Source: Hippasteria phrygiana (Eukaryota > Echinodermata > Asteroidea > Valvatida > Goniasteridae). From it: a stretch of 64,000 bases of DNA. This document shows positions 13,329-27,480 of the stretch, in pieces. Numbering within the stretch: the first letter of the stretch is position 1; the number at the start of each line of letters is the position of its first letter. The notes under the pieces were generated by a model. It did no database searches. It was not told the DNA's origin and was given only the letters and a program-made list of their open reading frames with translations. Position numbers and translations under genes: made by a program. The stretch is taken from positions 1-64,000 of the forward strand of contig JAZGUH010000261.1 of NCBI GenBank assembly GCA_037893225.1. The letters are read 5' to 3'.

Positions 13329-13560
13329 ATGAAATATCAACCAAATTCAGTAATTTTGACATGTATGGATAGCTTAGAGCTGGCGCTACATGTTGCAATT
13401 ATCAGCGGCTTCTTAGAGTTAAAACTTGTCGAGAAAATTCAAACCTCGCAATGTTTATTTTCTTCCCGGCCACCATCTGTGTGCAGATTACCTTTTATTT
13501 ATTGCTCCATGCCTGTCAAATTCCCTGGGGTATGGACTTGCTTTACTCATTCATAATTGC
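13329..13560. repeat. Hybrid monomer B1 (left) / C (right)
   Basis: The left part has the B1 markers G51, A76, A95 and C102. The end has G200, the C state, where B1 would have T200. The neighbours are A before and D after, whereas the parental order is A B1 C D. This is the expected product of an in-register unequal exchange, or a one-monomer deletion, between adjacent B1 and C. The breakpoint lies between monomer positions 102 and 200, in a stretch where B1 and C are identical. Confidence 0.88.
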
Positions 13561-15416
13561 ATGAAATATCAACCAAATTCAGTAATTTTGACATGTATGG
13601 ATAGCTTAGATCTGGCGCTACATGTTGCAATTATCGGCGGCTTCTTAGAGTTAAAACTTGTGGAGAAAATTCAAACCTCGCAATGTTTATTTTCTTTCCG
13701 GCCAACATCTGTGTACATGTTACCGTCTATTTATTGCTCCATGCATGTCAAATTCCCTGGGGTATGGACTTGCTTTACTCATTCATAATTGCATGAAATA
13801 TCAACCAAATTCAGTAATTTTGACATGTATGGATAGCTTAGAGCTGGCGCTACATGTTGCAATTATCAGCGGCTTCTTAGAGTTAAAACTTGTGGAGAAA
13901 ATTCAAACCTCGCAATGTTTATTTTCTTCCCGGCCACCATCTGTGTGCAGATTACCTTTTATTTATTGCTCCATGCCTGTCAAATTCCCTGTGGTATGGA
14001 CTTGCTTTACTCATTCATAATTGCATGAAATATCAACCAAATTCAGTAATTTTGACATGTATGGATAGCTTAGATCTGGCGCTACATGTTGCAATTATCG
14101 GCGGCTTCTTAGAGTTAACACTTGTGGAGAAAATTCAAACCTCGCAATGTTTATTTTCTTCCCGGCCACCATCTGTGTGCATATTACCTTTTATTTATTG
14201 CTCCATGCCTGTCAAATTCCCTGGGGTATGGACTTGCTTTACTCATTCATAATTGCATGAAATATCAACCAAATTCAGTAATTTTGACATGTATGGATAG
14301 CTTAGATCTGGCGCTACATGTTGCAATTATCGGCGGCTTCTTAGAGTTAACACTTGTGGAGAAAATTCAAACCTCGCAATGTTTATTTTCTTCCCGGCCA
14401 CCATCTGTGTGCAGATTACCTTTTATTTATTGCTCCATGCCTGTCAAATTCCCTGGGGTATGGACTTGCTTTACTCATTCATAATTGCATGAAATATCAA
14501 CCAAATTCAGTAATTTTGACATGTATGGATAGCTTAGATCTGGCGCTACATGTTGCAATTATCGGCGGCTTCTTAGAGTTAAAACTTGTGGAGAAAATTC
14601 AAACCTCGCAATGTTTATTTTCTTTCCGGCCAACATCTGTGTACATGTTACCGTCTATTTATTGCTCCATGCATGTCAAATTCCCTGGGGTATGGACTTG
14701 CTTTACTCATTCATAATTGCATGAAATATCAACCAAATTCAGTAATTTGGACATGTATGGATAGCTTAGATCTGGCGCTACATGTTGCAATTATCGGCGG
14801 CTTCTTAGAGTTAACACTTGTGGAGAAAATTCAAACCTCGCAATATTTACTTTCTTTCCGGCCAACATCTGTGTACATGTTACCGTCTATTTATTGCTCC
14901 ATGCCTGTCAAATTCCCTGGGGTATGGACTTGCTTTACTCATTCATAATTGCATGAAATATAAACCAAATTCAGTAATTTTGACATGTATGGATAGCTTA
15001 GATCTGGCGCTACATGTTGCAATTATCGGCGGCTTCTTAGAGTTAAAACTTGTGGAGAAAATTCAAACCTCGCAATGTTTACTTTCTTTCCTGCCAACAT
15101 CTGTGTACATGTTACCGTCTATTTATTGCTCCATGCATGTCAAATTCCCTGGGGTATGGACTTGCTTTACTCATTTATAATTGCATGAAATATCAACCAA
15201 ATTCAGTAATTTTGACATGTATGGATAGCTTAGATCTGGCGCTACATGTTGCAATTATCGGCGGCTTCTTAGAGTTAAAACCTGTGGAGAAAATTCAAAC
15301 CTCGGAATGTTTATTTTCTTTCCGGCCAACATCTGTGTACATGTTACCGTCTATTTATTGCTCCATGCATGTCAAATTCCCTGGGGTATGGACTTGCTTT
15401 ACTCATTCATAATTGC

Positions 15417-18200
15417 ATGAAATATCAACCAAATTCAGTAATTTTGACTTGTATGGATAGCTTAGATCTGGCGCTACATGTTGCAATTGTCGGCGGCTTC
15501 TTAGAGTTAACACTTGTGGAGAAAATTCAAACCTCGCAATGTTTATTTTCTTCCCGGCCACCATCTGTGAGCAGATTACCTTTTATTTATTGCTCCATGC
15601 CTGTCAAATTCCCTGGGGTATGGACTTGCTTTACTCATTCATAATTGCATGAAATATCAACCAAATTCAGTAATTTTGACATGTATGGATAGCTTAGATC
15701 TGGCGCTACATGTTGCAATTATCGGCGGCTTCTTAGAGTTAACACTTGTGGAGAAAATTCAAACCTCGCAATGTTTATTTTCTTCCCGGCCACCATCTGT
15801 GAGCAGATTACCTTTTATTTATTGCTCCATGCCTGTCAAATTCCCTGGGGTATGGACTTGCTTTACTCATTCATAATTGCATGAAATATCAACCAAATTC
15901 AGTAATTTTGACATGTATGGATAGCTTAGAGCTGGCGCTACATGTTGCAATTATCAGCGGCTTCTTAGAGTTAAAACTTGTCGAGAAAATTCAAACCTCG
16001 CAATGTTTATTTTCTTCCCGGCCACCATCTGTGTGCAGATTACCTTTTATTTATTGCTCCATGCCTGTCAAATTCCCTGTGGTATGGACTTGCTTTACTC
16101 ATTCATAATTGCATGAAATATCAACCAAATTCAGTAATTTTGACATGTATGGATAGCTTAGATCTGGCGCTACATGTTGCAATTATCGGCGGCTTCTTAG
16201 AGTTAACACTTGTGGAGAAAATTCAAACCTCGCAATGTTTATTTTCTTCCCGGCCACCATCTGTGTGCAGATTACCTTTTATTTATTGCTCCATGCCTGT
16301 CAAATTCCCTGGGGTATGGACTTGCTTTACTCATTCATAATTGCATGAAATATCAACCAAATTCAGTAATTTTGACATGTATGGATAGCTTAGATCTGGC
16401 GCTACATGTTGCAATTATCGGCGGCTTCTTAGAGTTAAAACTTGTGGAGAAAATTCAAACCTCGCAATGTTTATTTTCTTTCCGGCCAACATCTGTGTAC
16501 ATGTTACCGTCTATTTATTGCTCCATGCATGTCAAATTCCCTGGGGTATGGACTTGCTTTACTCATTCATAATTGCATGAAATATCAACCAAATTCAGTA
16601 ATTTTGACATGTATGGATAGCTTAGAGCTGGCGCTACATGTTGCAATTATCAGCGGCTTCTTAGAGTTAAAACTTGTGGAGAAAATTCAAACCTCGCAAT
16701 GTTTATTTTCTTCCCGGCCACCATCTGTGTGCAGATTACCTTTTATTTATTGCTCCATGCCTGTCAAATTCCCTGTGGTATGGACTTGCTTTACTCATTC
16801 ATAATTGCATGAAATATCAACCAAATTCAGTAATTTTGACATGTATGGATAGCTTAGATCTGGCGCTACATGTTGCAATTATCGGCGGCTTCTTAGAGTT
16901 AACACTTGTGGAGAAAATTCAAACCTCGCAATGTTTATTTTCTTCCCGGCCACCATCTGTGTGCATATTACCTTTTATTTATTGCTCCATGCCTGTCAAA
17001 TTCCCTGGGGTATGGACTTGCTTTACTCATTCATAATTGCATGAAATATCAACCAAATTCAGTAATTTTGACATGTATGGATAGCTTAGATCTGGCGCTA
17101 CATGTTGCAATTATCGGCGGCTTCTTAGAGTTAACACTTGTGGAGAAAATTCAAACCTCGCAATGTTTATTTTCTTCCCGGCCACCATCTGTGTGCAGAT
17201 TACCTTTTATTTATTGCTCCATGCCTGTCAAATTCCCTGGGGTATGGACTTGCTTTACTCATTCATAATTGCATGAAATATCAACCAAATTCAGTAATTT
17301 TGACATGTATGGATAGCTTAGATCTGGCGCTACATGTTGCAATTATCGGCGGCTTCTTAGAGTTAAAACTTGTGGAGAAAATTCAAACCTCGCAATGTTT
17401 ATTTTCTTTCCGGCCAACATCTGTGTACATGTTACCGTCTATTTATTGCTCCATGCATGTCAAATTCCCTGGGGTATGGACTTGCTTTACTCATTCATAA
17501 TTGCATGAAATATCAACCAAATTCAGTAATTTGGACATGTATGGATAGCTTAGATCTGGCGCTACATGTTGCAATTATCGGCGGCTTCTTAGAGTTAACA
17601 CTTGTGGAGAAAATTCAAACCTCGCAATATTTACTTTCTTTCCGGCCAACATCTGTGTACATGTTACCGTCTATTTATTGCTCCATGCCTGTCAAATTCC
17701 CTGGGGTATGGACTTGCTTTACTCATTCATAATTGCATGAAATATCAACCAAATTCAGTAATTTTGACATGTATGGATAGCTTAGATCTGGCGCTACATG
17801 TTGCAATTATCGGCGGCTTCTTAGAGTTAAAACTTGTGGAGAAAATTCAAACCTCGCAATGTTTACTTTCTTTCCTGCCAACATCTGTGTACATGTTACC
17901 GTCTATTTATTGCTCCATGCATGTCAAATTCCCTGGGGTATGGACTTGCTTTACTCATTTATAATTGCATGAAATATCAACCAAATTCAGTAATTTTGAC
18001 ATGTATGGATAGCTTAGATCTGGCGCTACATGTTGCAATTATCGGCGGCTTCTTAGAGTTAAAACCTGTGGAGAAAATTCAAACCTCGGAATGTTTATTT
18101 TCTTTCCGGCCAACATCTGTGTACATGTTACCGTCTATTTATTGCTCCATGCATGTCAAATTCCCTGGGGTATGGACTTGCTTTACTCATTCATAATTGC
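15417..18200. repeat. Domain I HOR copy 4, 12-monomer form (2784 bp)
   Basis: The order is A1 A B1 C D B2 I C D E F G, with no 7-monomer H block. This is the simple 12-monomer unit inferred to be ancestral to the 19-monomer one. The first A1 has G73 (attgtcggc), not seen in the other A1 monomers. The D at 17273 has G22 as in copy 3, and the E at 17505 keeps G29. Confidence 0.92.
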
Positions 18201-20520
18201 ATGAAATATCAACCAAATTCAGTAATTTTGACTTGTATGGATAGCTTAGATCTGGCGCTACATGTTGCAATTATCGGCGGCTTCTTAGAGTTAACACTTG
18301 TGGAGAAAATTCAAACCTCGCAATGTTTATTTTCTTCCCGGCCACCATCTGTGAGGAGATTACCTTTTATTTATTGCTCCATGCCTGTCAAATTCCCTGG
18401 GGTATGGACTTGCTTTACTCATTCATAATTGCATGAAATATCAACCAAATTCAGTAATTTTGACATGTATGGATAGCTTAGATCTGGCGCTACATGTTGC
18501 AATTATCGGCGGCTTCTTAGAGTTAACACTTGTGGAGAAAATTCAAACCTCGCAATGTTTATTTTCTTCCCGGCCACCATCTGTGAGCAGATTACCTTTT
18601 ATTTATTGCTCCATGCCTGTCAAATTCCCTGGGGTATGGACTTGCTTTACTCATTCATAATTGCATGAAATATCAACCAAATTCAGTAATTTTGACATGT
18701 ATGGATAGCTTAGAGCTGGCGCTACATGTTGCAATTATCAGCGGCTTCTTAGAGTTAAAACTTGTCGAGAAAATTCAAACCTCGCAATGTTTATTTTCTT
18801 CCCGGCCACCATCTGTGTGCAGATTACCTTTTATTTATTGCTCCATGCCTGTCAAATTCCCTGTGGTATGGACTTGCTTTACTCATTCATAATTGCATGA
18901 AATATCAACCAAATTCAGTAATTTTGACATGTATGGATAGCTTAGATCTGGCGCTACATGTTGCAATTATCGGCGGCTTCTTAGAGTTAACACTTGTGGA
19001 GAAAATTCAAACCTCGCAATGTTTATTTTCTTCCCGGCCACCATCTGTGTGCAGATTACCTTTTATTTATTGCTCCATGCCTGTCAAATTCCCTGGGGTA
19101 TGGACTTGCTTTACTCATTCATAATTGCATGAAATATCAACCAAATTCAGTAATTTTGACATGTATGGATAGCTTAGATCTGGCGCTACATGTTGCAATT
19201 ATCGGCGGCTTCTTAGAGTTAAAACTTGTGGAGAAAATTCAAACCTCGCAATGTTTATTTTCTTTCCGGCCAACATCTGTGTACATGTTACCGTCTATTT
19301 ATTGCTCCATGCATGTCAAATTCCCTGGGGTATGGACTTGCTTTACTCATTCATAATTGCATGAAATATCAACCAAATTCAGTAATTTTGACATGTATGG
19401 ATAGCTTAGAGCTGGCGCTACATGTTGCAATTATCAGCGGCTTCTTAGAGTTAAAACTTGTGGAGAAAATTCAAACCTCGCAATGTTTATTTTCTTCCCG
19501 GCCACCATCTGTGTGCAGATTACCTTTTATTTATTGCTCCATGCCTGTCAAATTCCCTGTGGTATGGACTTGCTTTACTCATTCATAATTGCATGAAATA
19601 TCAACTAAATTCAGTAATTTTGACATGTATGGATAGCTTAGATCTGGCGCTACATGTTGCAATTATCGGCGGCTTCTTAGAGTTAACACTTGTGGAGAAA
19701 ATTCAAACCTCGCAATGTTTATTTTCTTCCCGGCCACCATCTGTGTGCAGATTACCTTTTATTTATTGCTCCATGCCTGTCAAATTCCCTGGGGTATGGA
19801 CTTGCTTTACTCATTCATAATTGCATGAAATATCAACCAAATTCAGTAATTTTGACATGTATGGATAGCTTAGATCTGGCGCTACATGTTGCAATTATCG
19901 GCGGCTTCTTAGAGTTAAAACTTGTGGAGAAAATTCAAACCTCGCAATGTTTATTTTCTTTCCGGCCAACATCTGTGTACATGTTACCGTCTATTTATTG
20001 CTCCATGCATGTCAAATTCCCTGGGGTATGGACTTGCTTTACTCATTCATAATTGCATGAAATATCAACCAAATTCAGTAATTTTGACATGTATGGATAG
20101 CTTAGATCTGGCGCTACATGTTGCAATTATCGGCGGCTTCTTAGAGTTAACACTTGTGGAGAAAATTCAAACCTCGCAATATTTACTTTCTTTCCGGCCA
20201 ACATCTGTGTACATGTTACCGTCCATTTATTGCTCCATGCCTGTCAAATTCCCTGGGGTATGGACTTGCTTTACTCATTCATAATTGCATGAAATATCAA
20301 CCAAATTCAGTAATTTTGACATGTATGGATAGCTTAGATCTGGCGCTACATGTTGCAATTATCGGCGGCTTCTTAGAGTTAAAACCTGTGGAGAAAATTC
20401 AAACCTCGGAATGTTTATTTTCTTTCCGGCCAACATCTGTGTACATGTTACCGTCTATTTATTGCTCCATGCATGTCAAATTCCCTGGGGTATGGACTTG
20501 CTTTACTCATTCATAATTGC
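18201..20520. repeat. Domain I HOR copy 5, reduced 10-monomer form (2320 bp)
   Basis: The order is A1 A B1 C D B2 C D E G. Compared with the 12-monomer unit, I and F are missing. Private changes are gaggag for gagcag in the A1 (18201), caactaaat in the C (19593) and gtccat for gtctat in the E (20057). That E lacks the G29 found in the E monomers of copies 1-4. This is the last unit with A1 (T33) or B1 (C102); neither marker appears downstream. Confidence 0.9.
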
Positions 20521-21680
20521 ATGAAATATCAACCAAATTCATTAATTTTGACATGTATGGATAGCTTAGATCTGGCGCTACATGTTGCAATTATCGGCGG
20601 CTTCTTAGAGTTAACACTTGTGGAGAAAATTCAAACCTCGCAATGTTTATTTTCTTCCCGGCCACCATCTGTGAGCAGATTACCTTTTATTTATTGCTCC
20701 ATGCCTGTCAAATTCCCTGGGGTATGGACTTGCTTTACTCATTCATAATTGCATGAAATATCAACCAAATTCAGTAATTTTGACATGTATGGATAGCTTA
20801 GAGCTGGCGCTACATGTTGCAATTATCAGCGGCTTCTTAGAGTTAAAACTTGTGGAGAAAATTCAAACCTCGCAATGTTTATTTTCTTCCCGGCCACCAT
20901 CTGTGTGCAGATTACCTTTTATTTATTGCTCCATGCCTGTCAAATTCCCTGGGGTATGGACTTGCTTTACTCATTCATAATTGCATGAAATATCAACCAA
21001 ATTCAGTAATTTTGACATGTATGGATAGCTTAGATCTGGCGCTACATGTTGCAATTATCGGCGGCTTCTTAGAGTTAACACTTGTGGAGAAAATTCAAAC
21101 CTCGCAATGTTTATTTTCTTCCCGGCCACCATCTGTGTGCAGATTACCTTTTATTTATTGCTCCATGCCTGTCAAATTCCCTGGGGTATGGACTTGCTTT
21201 ACTCATTCATAATTGCATGAAATATCAACCAAATTCAGTAATTTTGACATGTATGGATAGCTTAGATCTGGCGCTACATGTTGCAATTATCGGCGGCTTC
21301 TTAGAGTTAAAACTTGTGGAGAAAATTCAAACCTCGCAATGTTTATTTTCTTTCCGGCCAACATCTGTGTACATGTTACCGTCTATTTATTGCTCCATGC
21401 ATGTCAAATTCCCTGGGGTATGGACTTGCTTTACTCATTCATAATTGCATGAAATATCAACCAAATTCAGTAATTTTGACATGTATGGATAGCTTAGATC
21501 TGGCGCTACATGTTGCAATTATCGGCGGCTTCTTAGAGTTAACACTTGTGGAGAAAATTCAAACCTCGCAATGTTTATTTTCTTCCCGGCCACCATCTGT
21601 GAGCAGATTACCTTTTATTTATTGCTCCATGCCTGTCAAATTCCCTGGGGTATGGACTTGCTTTACTCATTCATAATTGC
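20521..21680. repeat. Junction between domains I and II (5 monomers)
   Basis: The order is A, B2/C hybrid, C, D, A. The first A has a private cattaat (T22). The second monomer (20753-20984) begins as B2 (G51 A76 A95 G102) and ends with the C base G200. These five resemble domain I, but without its T33 or C102 markers, and lead straight into the J that opens domain II. Confidence 0.85.
20753..20984. repeat. Hybrid monomer B2 (left) / C (right)
   Basis: It carries G51, A76, A95 and G102 on the left and G200 on the right. Other B2 monomers have T200. Here the following C (20985) is retained, unlike the B1/C hybrid at 13329. Conversion of position 200 or a second crossover is therefore as likely as a simple deletion. 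Confidence 0.75.
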
Positions 21681-24600
21681 ATGAAATATCAAACAAATTC
21701 AGTAATTTTGACATGTATGGATAGCTTAGAGCTGGCGCTACATGTTGCAATTGTCGGCGGCTTCTTAGAGTTAAAACTTGTGGAGAAAATTCAAACCTCG
21801 CAATATTTACTTTCTTTCCGGCCAACATCTGTGTACATGTTACCGTCTATTTATTGCTCCATGCCTGTCAAATTCCCTGGGGTATGGACTTGCTTTACTC
21901 ATTCATAATTGCATGAAATATCAACCAAATTCAGTAATTTTGACATGTATGGATAGCTTAGATCTGGCGCTACATGTTGCAATTATCGGCGGCTTCTTAG
22001 AGTTAAAACTTGTGGAGAAAATTCAAACCTCGCAATGTTTACTTTCTTTCCTGCCAACATCTGTGTACATGTTACCGTCTATTTATTGCTCCATGCATGT
22101 CAAATTCCCTGGGGTATGGACTTGCTTTACTCATTTATAATTGCATGAAATATCAACCAAATTCAGTAATTTTGACATGAATGGATAGCTTAGATCTGGC
22201 GCTACATGTTGCAATTATCGGCGGCTTCTTAGAGTTAAAACCTGTGGAGAAAATTCAAACCTCGGAATTTTTATTTTCTTTCCGGCCAACATCTGTGTAC
22301 ATGTTACCGTCTATTTATTGCTCCATGCATGTCAAATTCCCTGGGGTATGGACTTGCTTTACTCATTCATAATTGCATGAAATATCAACCAAATTCAGTA
22401 ATTTTGACATGTATGGATAGCTTAGATCTGGCGCTACATGTTGCAATTATCGGCGGCTTCTTAGAGTTAACACTTGTGGAGAAAATTCAAACCTCGCAAT
22501 GTTTATTTTCTTCCCGGCCACCATCTGTGAGCAGATTACCTTTTATTTATTGCTCCATGCCTGTCAAATTCCCTGGGGTATGGACTTGCTTTACTCATTC
22601 ATAATTGCATGAAATATCAACCAAATTCAGTAATTTTGACATGTATGGATAGCTTAGATCTGGCGCTACATGTTGCAATTATCGGCGGCTTCTTAGAGTT
22701 AAAACCTGTGGAGAAAATTCAAACCTCCGAATGTTTATTTTCTTTCCGGCCAACATCTGTGTACATGTTACCGTCTATTTATTGCTCCATGCATGTCAAA
22801 TTCCCTTGGGTATGGACTTGCTTTACTCATTCATAATTGCATGAAATATCAACCAAATTCAGTAATTTTGACATGTATGGATAGCTTAGATCTGGCGCTA
22901 CATGTTGCAATTATCGGCGGCTTCTTAGAGTTAACACTTGTGGAGAAAATTCAAACCTCGCAATGTTTATTTTCTTCCCGGCCACCATCTGTGAGCAGAT
23001 TACCTTTTATTTATTGCTCCATGCCTGTCAAATTCCCTGGGGTATGGACTTGCTTTACTCATTCATAATTGCATGAAATATCAACCAAATTCAGTAATTT
23101 TGACATGTATGGATAGCTTAGAGCTGGCGCTACATGTTGCAATTATCAGCGGCTTCTTAGAGTTAAAACTTGTGGAGAAAATTCAAACCTCGCAATGTTT
23201 ATTTTCTTCCCGGCCACCATCTGTGTGCAGATTACCTTTTATTTATTGCTCCATGCCTGTCAAATTCCCTGTGGTATGGACTTGCTTTACTCATTCATAA
23301 TTGCATGAAATGTCAACCAAATTCAGTAATTTTGACATGTATGGATAGCTTAGATCTGGCGCTACATGTTGCAATTATCGGCGGCTTCTTAGAGTTAACA
23401 CTTGTGGAGAAAATTCAAACCTCGCAATGTTTATTTTCTTCCCGGCCACCATCTGTGTGCAGATTACCTTTTATTTATTGCTCCATGCCTGTCAAATTCC
23501 CTGGGGTATGGACTTGCTTTACTCATTCATAATTGCATGAAATATCAACCAAATTCAGTAATTTTGACATGTATGGATAGCTTAGATCTGGCGCTACATG
23601 TTGCAATTATCGGCGGCTTCTTAGAGTTAAAACTTGTGGAGAAAATTCAAACCTCGCAATGTTTATTTTCTTTCCGGCCAACATCTGTGTACATGTTACC
23701 GTCTATTTATTGCTCCATGCATGTCAAATTCCCTGGGGTATGGACTTGCTTTACTCATTCATAATTGCATGAAATATCAACCAAATTCAGTAATTTTGAC
23801 ATGTATGGATAGCTTAGATCTGGCGCTACATGTTGCAATTATCGGCGGCTTCTTAGAGTTAACACTTGTGGAGAAAATTCAAACCTCGCAATGTTTATTT
23901 TCTTCCCGGCCACCATCTGTGAGCAGATTACCTTTTATTTATTGCTCCATGCCTGTCAAATTCCCTGGGGTATGGACTTGCTTTACTCATTCATAATTGC
24001 ATGAAATATCAACCAAATTCAGTAATTTTGACATGTATGGATAGCTTAGAGCTGGCGCTACATGTTGCAATTATCGGCGGCTTCTTAGAGTTAAAACTTG
24101 TGGAGAAAATTCAAACCTCGCAATATTTACTTTCTTTCCGGCCAACATCTGTGTACATGTTACCGTCTATTTATTGCTCCATGCCTGTCAAATTCCCTGG
24201 GGTATGGACTTGCTTTACTCATTCATAATTGCATGAAATATCAACCAAATTCAGTAATTTTGACATGTATGGATAGCTTAGATCTGGCGCTACATGTTGC
24301 AATTATCGGCGGCTTCTTAGAGTTAAAACTTGTGGAGAAAATTCAAACCTCGCAATGTTTACTTTCTTTCCTGCCAACATCTGTGTACATGTTACCGTCT
24401 ATTTATTGCTCCATGCATGTCAAATTCCCTGGGGTATGGACTTGCTTTACTCATTTATAATTGCATGAAATATCAACCAAATTCAGTAATTTTGACATGT
24501 ATGGATAGCTTAGATCTGGCGCTACATGTTGCAATTATCGGCGGCTTCTTAGAGTTAAAACCTGTGGAGAAAATTCAAACCTCGGAATGTTTATTTTCTT

Positions 24601-27480
24601 TCCGGCCAACATCTGTGTACATGTTACCGTCTATTTATTGCTCCATGCATGTCAAATTCCCTGGGGTATGGACTTGCTTTACTCATTCATAATTGCATGA
24701 AATATCAACCAAATTCAGTAATTTTGACATGTATGGATAGCTTAGATCTGGCGCTACATGTTGCAATTATCGGCGGCTTCTTAGAGTTAACACTTGTGGA
24801 GAAAATGCAAACCTCGCAATGTTTATTTTCTTCCCGGCCACCATCTGTGAGCAGATTACCTTTTATTTATTGCTCCATGCCTGTCAAATTCCCTGGGGTA
24901 TGGACTTGCTTTACTCATTCATAATTGCATGAAATATCAACAAAATTCAGTAATTTTGACATGTATGGATAGCTTAGATCTGGCGCTACATGTTGCAATT
25001 ATCGGCGGCTTCTTAGAGTTAACACTTGTGGAGAAAATTCAAACCTCGCAATGTTTATTTTCTTCCCGGCCACCATCTGTGTGCAGATTACCTTTTATTT
25101 ATTGCTCCATGCCTGTCAAATTCCATGTAGTATGGACTTGCTTTACTCATTCATAATTGCATGAAATATCAACCAAATTCAGTAATTTTGACATGTATGG
25201 ATAGCTTAGATCTGGCGCTACATGTTGCAATTACCGGCGGCTTCTTAGAGTTACAACTTGTGGAGAAAATTCAAACCTCGCAATGTTTATTTTCTTTCCG
25301 GCCACCATCTGTGTGCATATTACCTTTTATTTATTGCTCCATGCCTGTCAAATTCCCTGGGGTATGGACTTGCTTTACTCATTCATAATTGCATGAAATA
25401 TCAACCAAATTCAGTAATTTTGACATGTATGGATAGCTTAGATCTGGCGCTACATGTTGCAATTATCGGCGGCTTCTTAGATTTAACACTTGTGGAGAAA
25501 ATTCAAACCTCGCAATGTTTATTTTCTTTCCGGCCACCATCTGTGTGCATATTACCTTTTATTTATTGCTCCTTGCCTGTCAAATTCCCTGGGGTATGGA
25601 CTTGCTTTACTCATTCATAATTGCATGAAATGTCAACCAAATTCAGTAATTTTGACATGTATGGATAGCTTAGATCTGGCGCTACATGTTGCAATTATCG
25701 GCGGCTTCTTAGAGTTAAAACTTGTGGAGAAAATTCAAACCTCGCAATATTTATTTTCTTTCCGGCCAACATCTGTGTACATGTTACCGTCTATTTATTG
25801 CTCCATGCCTGTCAAATTCCCTGGGGTATGGACTTGCTTTACTCATTCATAATTGCATGAAATATCAACCAAATTCAGTAATTTTGACATGTATGGATAG
25901 CTTAGATCTGGCGCTACATGTTGCAATTATCGGCGGCTTCTTAGAGTTAACACTTGTGGAGAAAATTCAAACCTCGCAATGTTTATTTTCTTTCCGGCCA
26001 CCATCTGTGTGCATATTACCTTTTATTTATTGCTCCATGCCTGTCAAATTCCCTGGGGTATGGACTTGCTTTACTCATTCATAATTGCATGAAATATCAA
26101 CCAAATTCAGTAATTTTGACATGTATGGATAGCTTAGATCTGGCGCTACATGTTGCAATTATCGGCGGCTTCTTAGAGTTAAAACTTGTGGAGAAAATTC
26201 AAACCTCGCAATATTTACTTTCTTTCCGGCCAACATCTGTGTACATGTTACCGTCTATTTATTGCTCCATGCCTGTCAAATTCCCTGGGGTATGGACTTG
26301 CTTTACTCATTCATAATTGCATGAAATATCAACCAAATTCAGTAATGTTGACATGTATGGATAGCTTAGATCTGGCGCTACATGTTGCAATTATCGGCGG
26401 CTTCTTAGAGTTAAAACTTGTGGAGAAAATTCAAACCTCGCAATATTTACTTTCTTTCCGGCCAACATCTGTGTACATGTTACCGTCTATTTATTGCTCC
26501 ATGCCTGTCAAATTCCCTGGGGTATGGACTTGCTTTACTCATTCATAATTGCATGAAATATCAACTAAATTCAGTAATTTTGACATGTATGGATAGCTTA
26601 GATCTGGCGCTACATGTTGCAATTATCGGCGGCTTCTTAGAGTTAAAACTTGTGGAGAAAATTCAAACCTCGCAATGTTTACTTTCTTTCCTGCCAACAT
26701 CTGTGTACATGTTACCGTCTATTTATTGCTCCATGCATGTCAAATTCCCTGGGGTATGGACTTGCTTTACTCATTTATAATTGCATGAAATATCTACCAA
26801 ATTCAGTAATTTTGACATGTATGGATAGCTTAGATCTGGCGCTACATGTTGCAATTATCGGCGGCTTCTTAGAGTTAAAACCTGTGGAGAAAATTCAAAC
26901 CTCGGAATGTTTATTTTCTTTCCGGCCAACATCTGTGTACATGTTACCGTCTATTTATTGCTCCATGCCTGTCAAATTCCCTGGGGTATGGACTTGCTTT
27001 ACTCATTCATAATTGCATGAAATATGAACCAAATTCAGTAATTTTGACATGTATGGATAGCTTAGATCTGGCGCTACATGTTGCAATTATCGGCGGCTTC
27101 TTAGAGTTAACACTTGTGGAGAAAATTCAAACCTCGCAATGTTTATTTTCTTCCCGGCCACCATCTGTGAGCAGATTACCTTTTATTTATTGCTCCATGC
27201 CTGTCAAATTCCCTGGGGTATGGACTTGCTTTACTCATTCATAATTGCATGAAATATCAACCAAATTCAGTAATTTTGACATGTATGGATAGCTTAGAGC
27301 TGGCGCTACATGTTGCAATTATCGGCGGCTTCTTAGAGTTAAAACTTGTGGAGAAAATTCAAACCTCGCAATGTTTATTTTCTTCCCGGCCACCATCTGT
27401 GAGCAGATTACCTTTTATTTATTGCTCCATGCCTGTCAAATTCCCTGGGGTATGGACTTGCTTTACTCATTCATAATTGC
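21681..27480. repeat. Domain II HOR, full 25-monomer copy (5800 bp)
   Basis: The order is J F G1 A G2 A B2 C D A J F G A2 C2 K1 L M N O O1 F G3 A B3-like. The last monomer (27249) has a B3 left part and the A154 of A on its right. Useful markers are A36 and T125 in G1 (22145), C120 and T199 in G2 (22609), G111 in A2 (24697), A14 and A197 in C2 (24929), C74 in K1 (25161) and T90 and T181 in L (25393). The next copy of J with the same G73 starts exactly 5800 bases later, at 27481. Confidence 0.88.

Larger units (their letters stand above)
11241..15416. repeat. Domain I HOR copy 3, 18 monomers (one lost through a B1/C hybrid)
   Basis: The order is A1 A B1 C D B2 H, A1 A (B1/C) D B2 I C D E F G. 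The tenth monomer (13329-13560) starts as B1 and ends as C, so one monomer of the 19 is missing. The D at 14489 has G22 instead of the A22 of copies 1 and 2. The F at 14953 carries a private change (aaacc for caacc, monomer position 10). The unit is 4176 bp, exactly 18 x 232. Confidence 0.92.
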
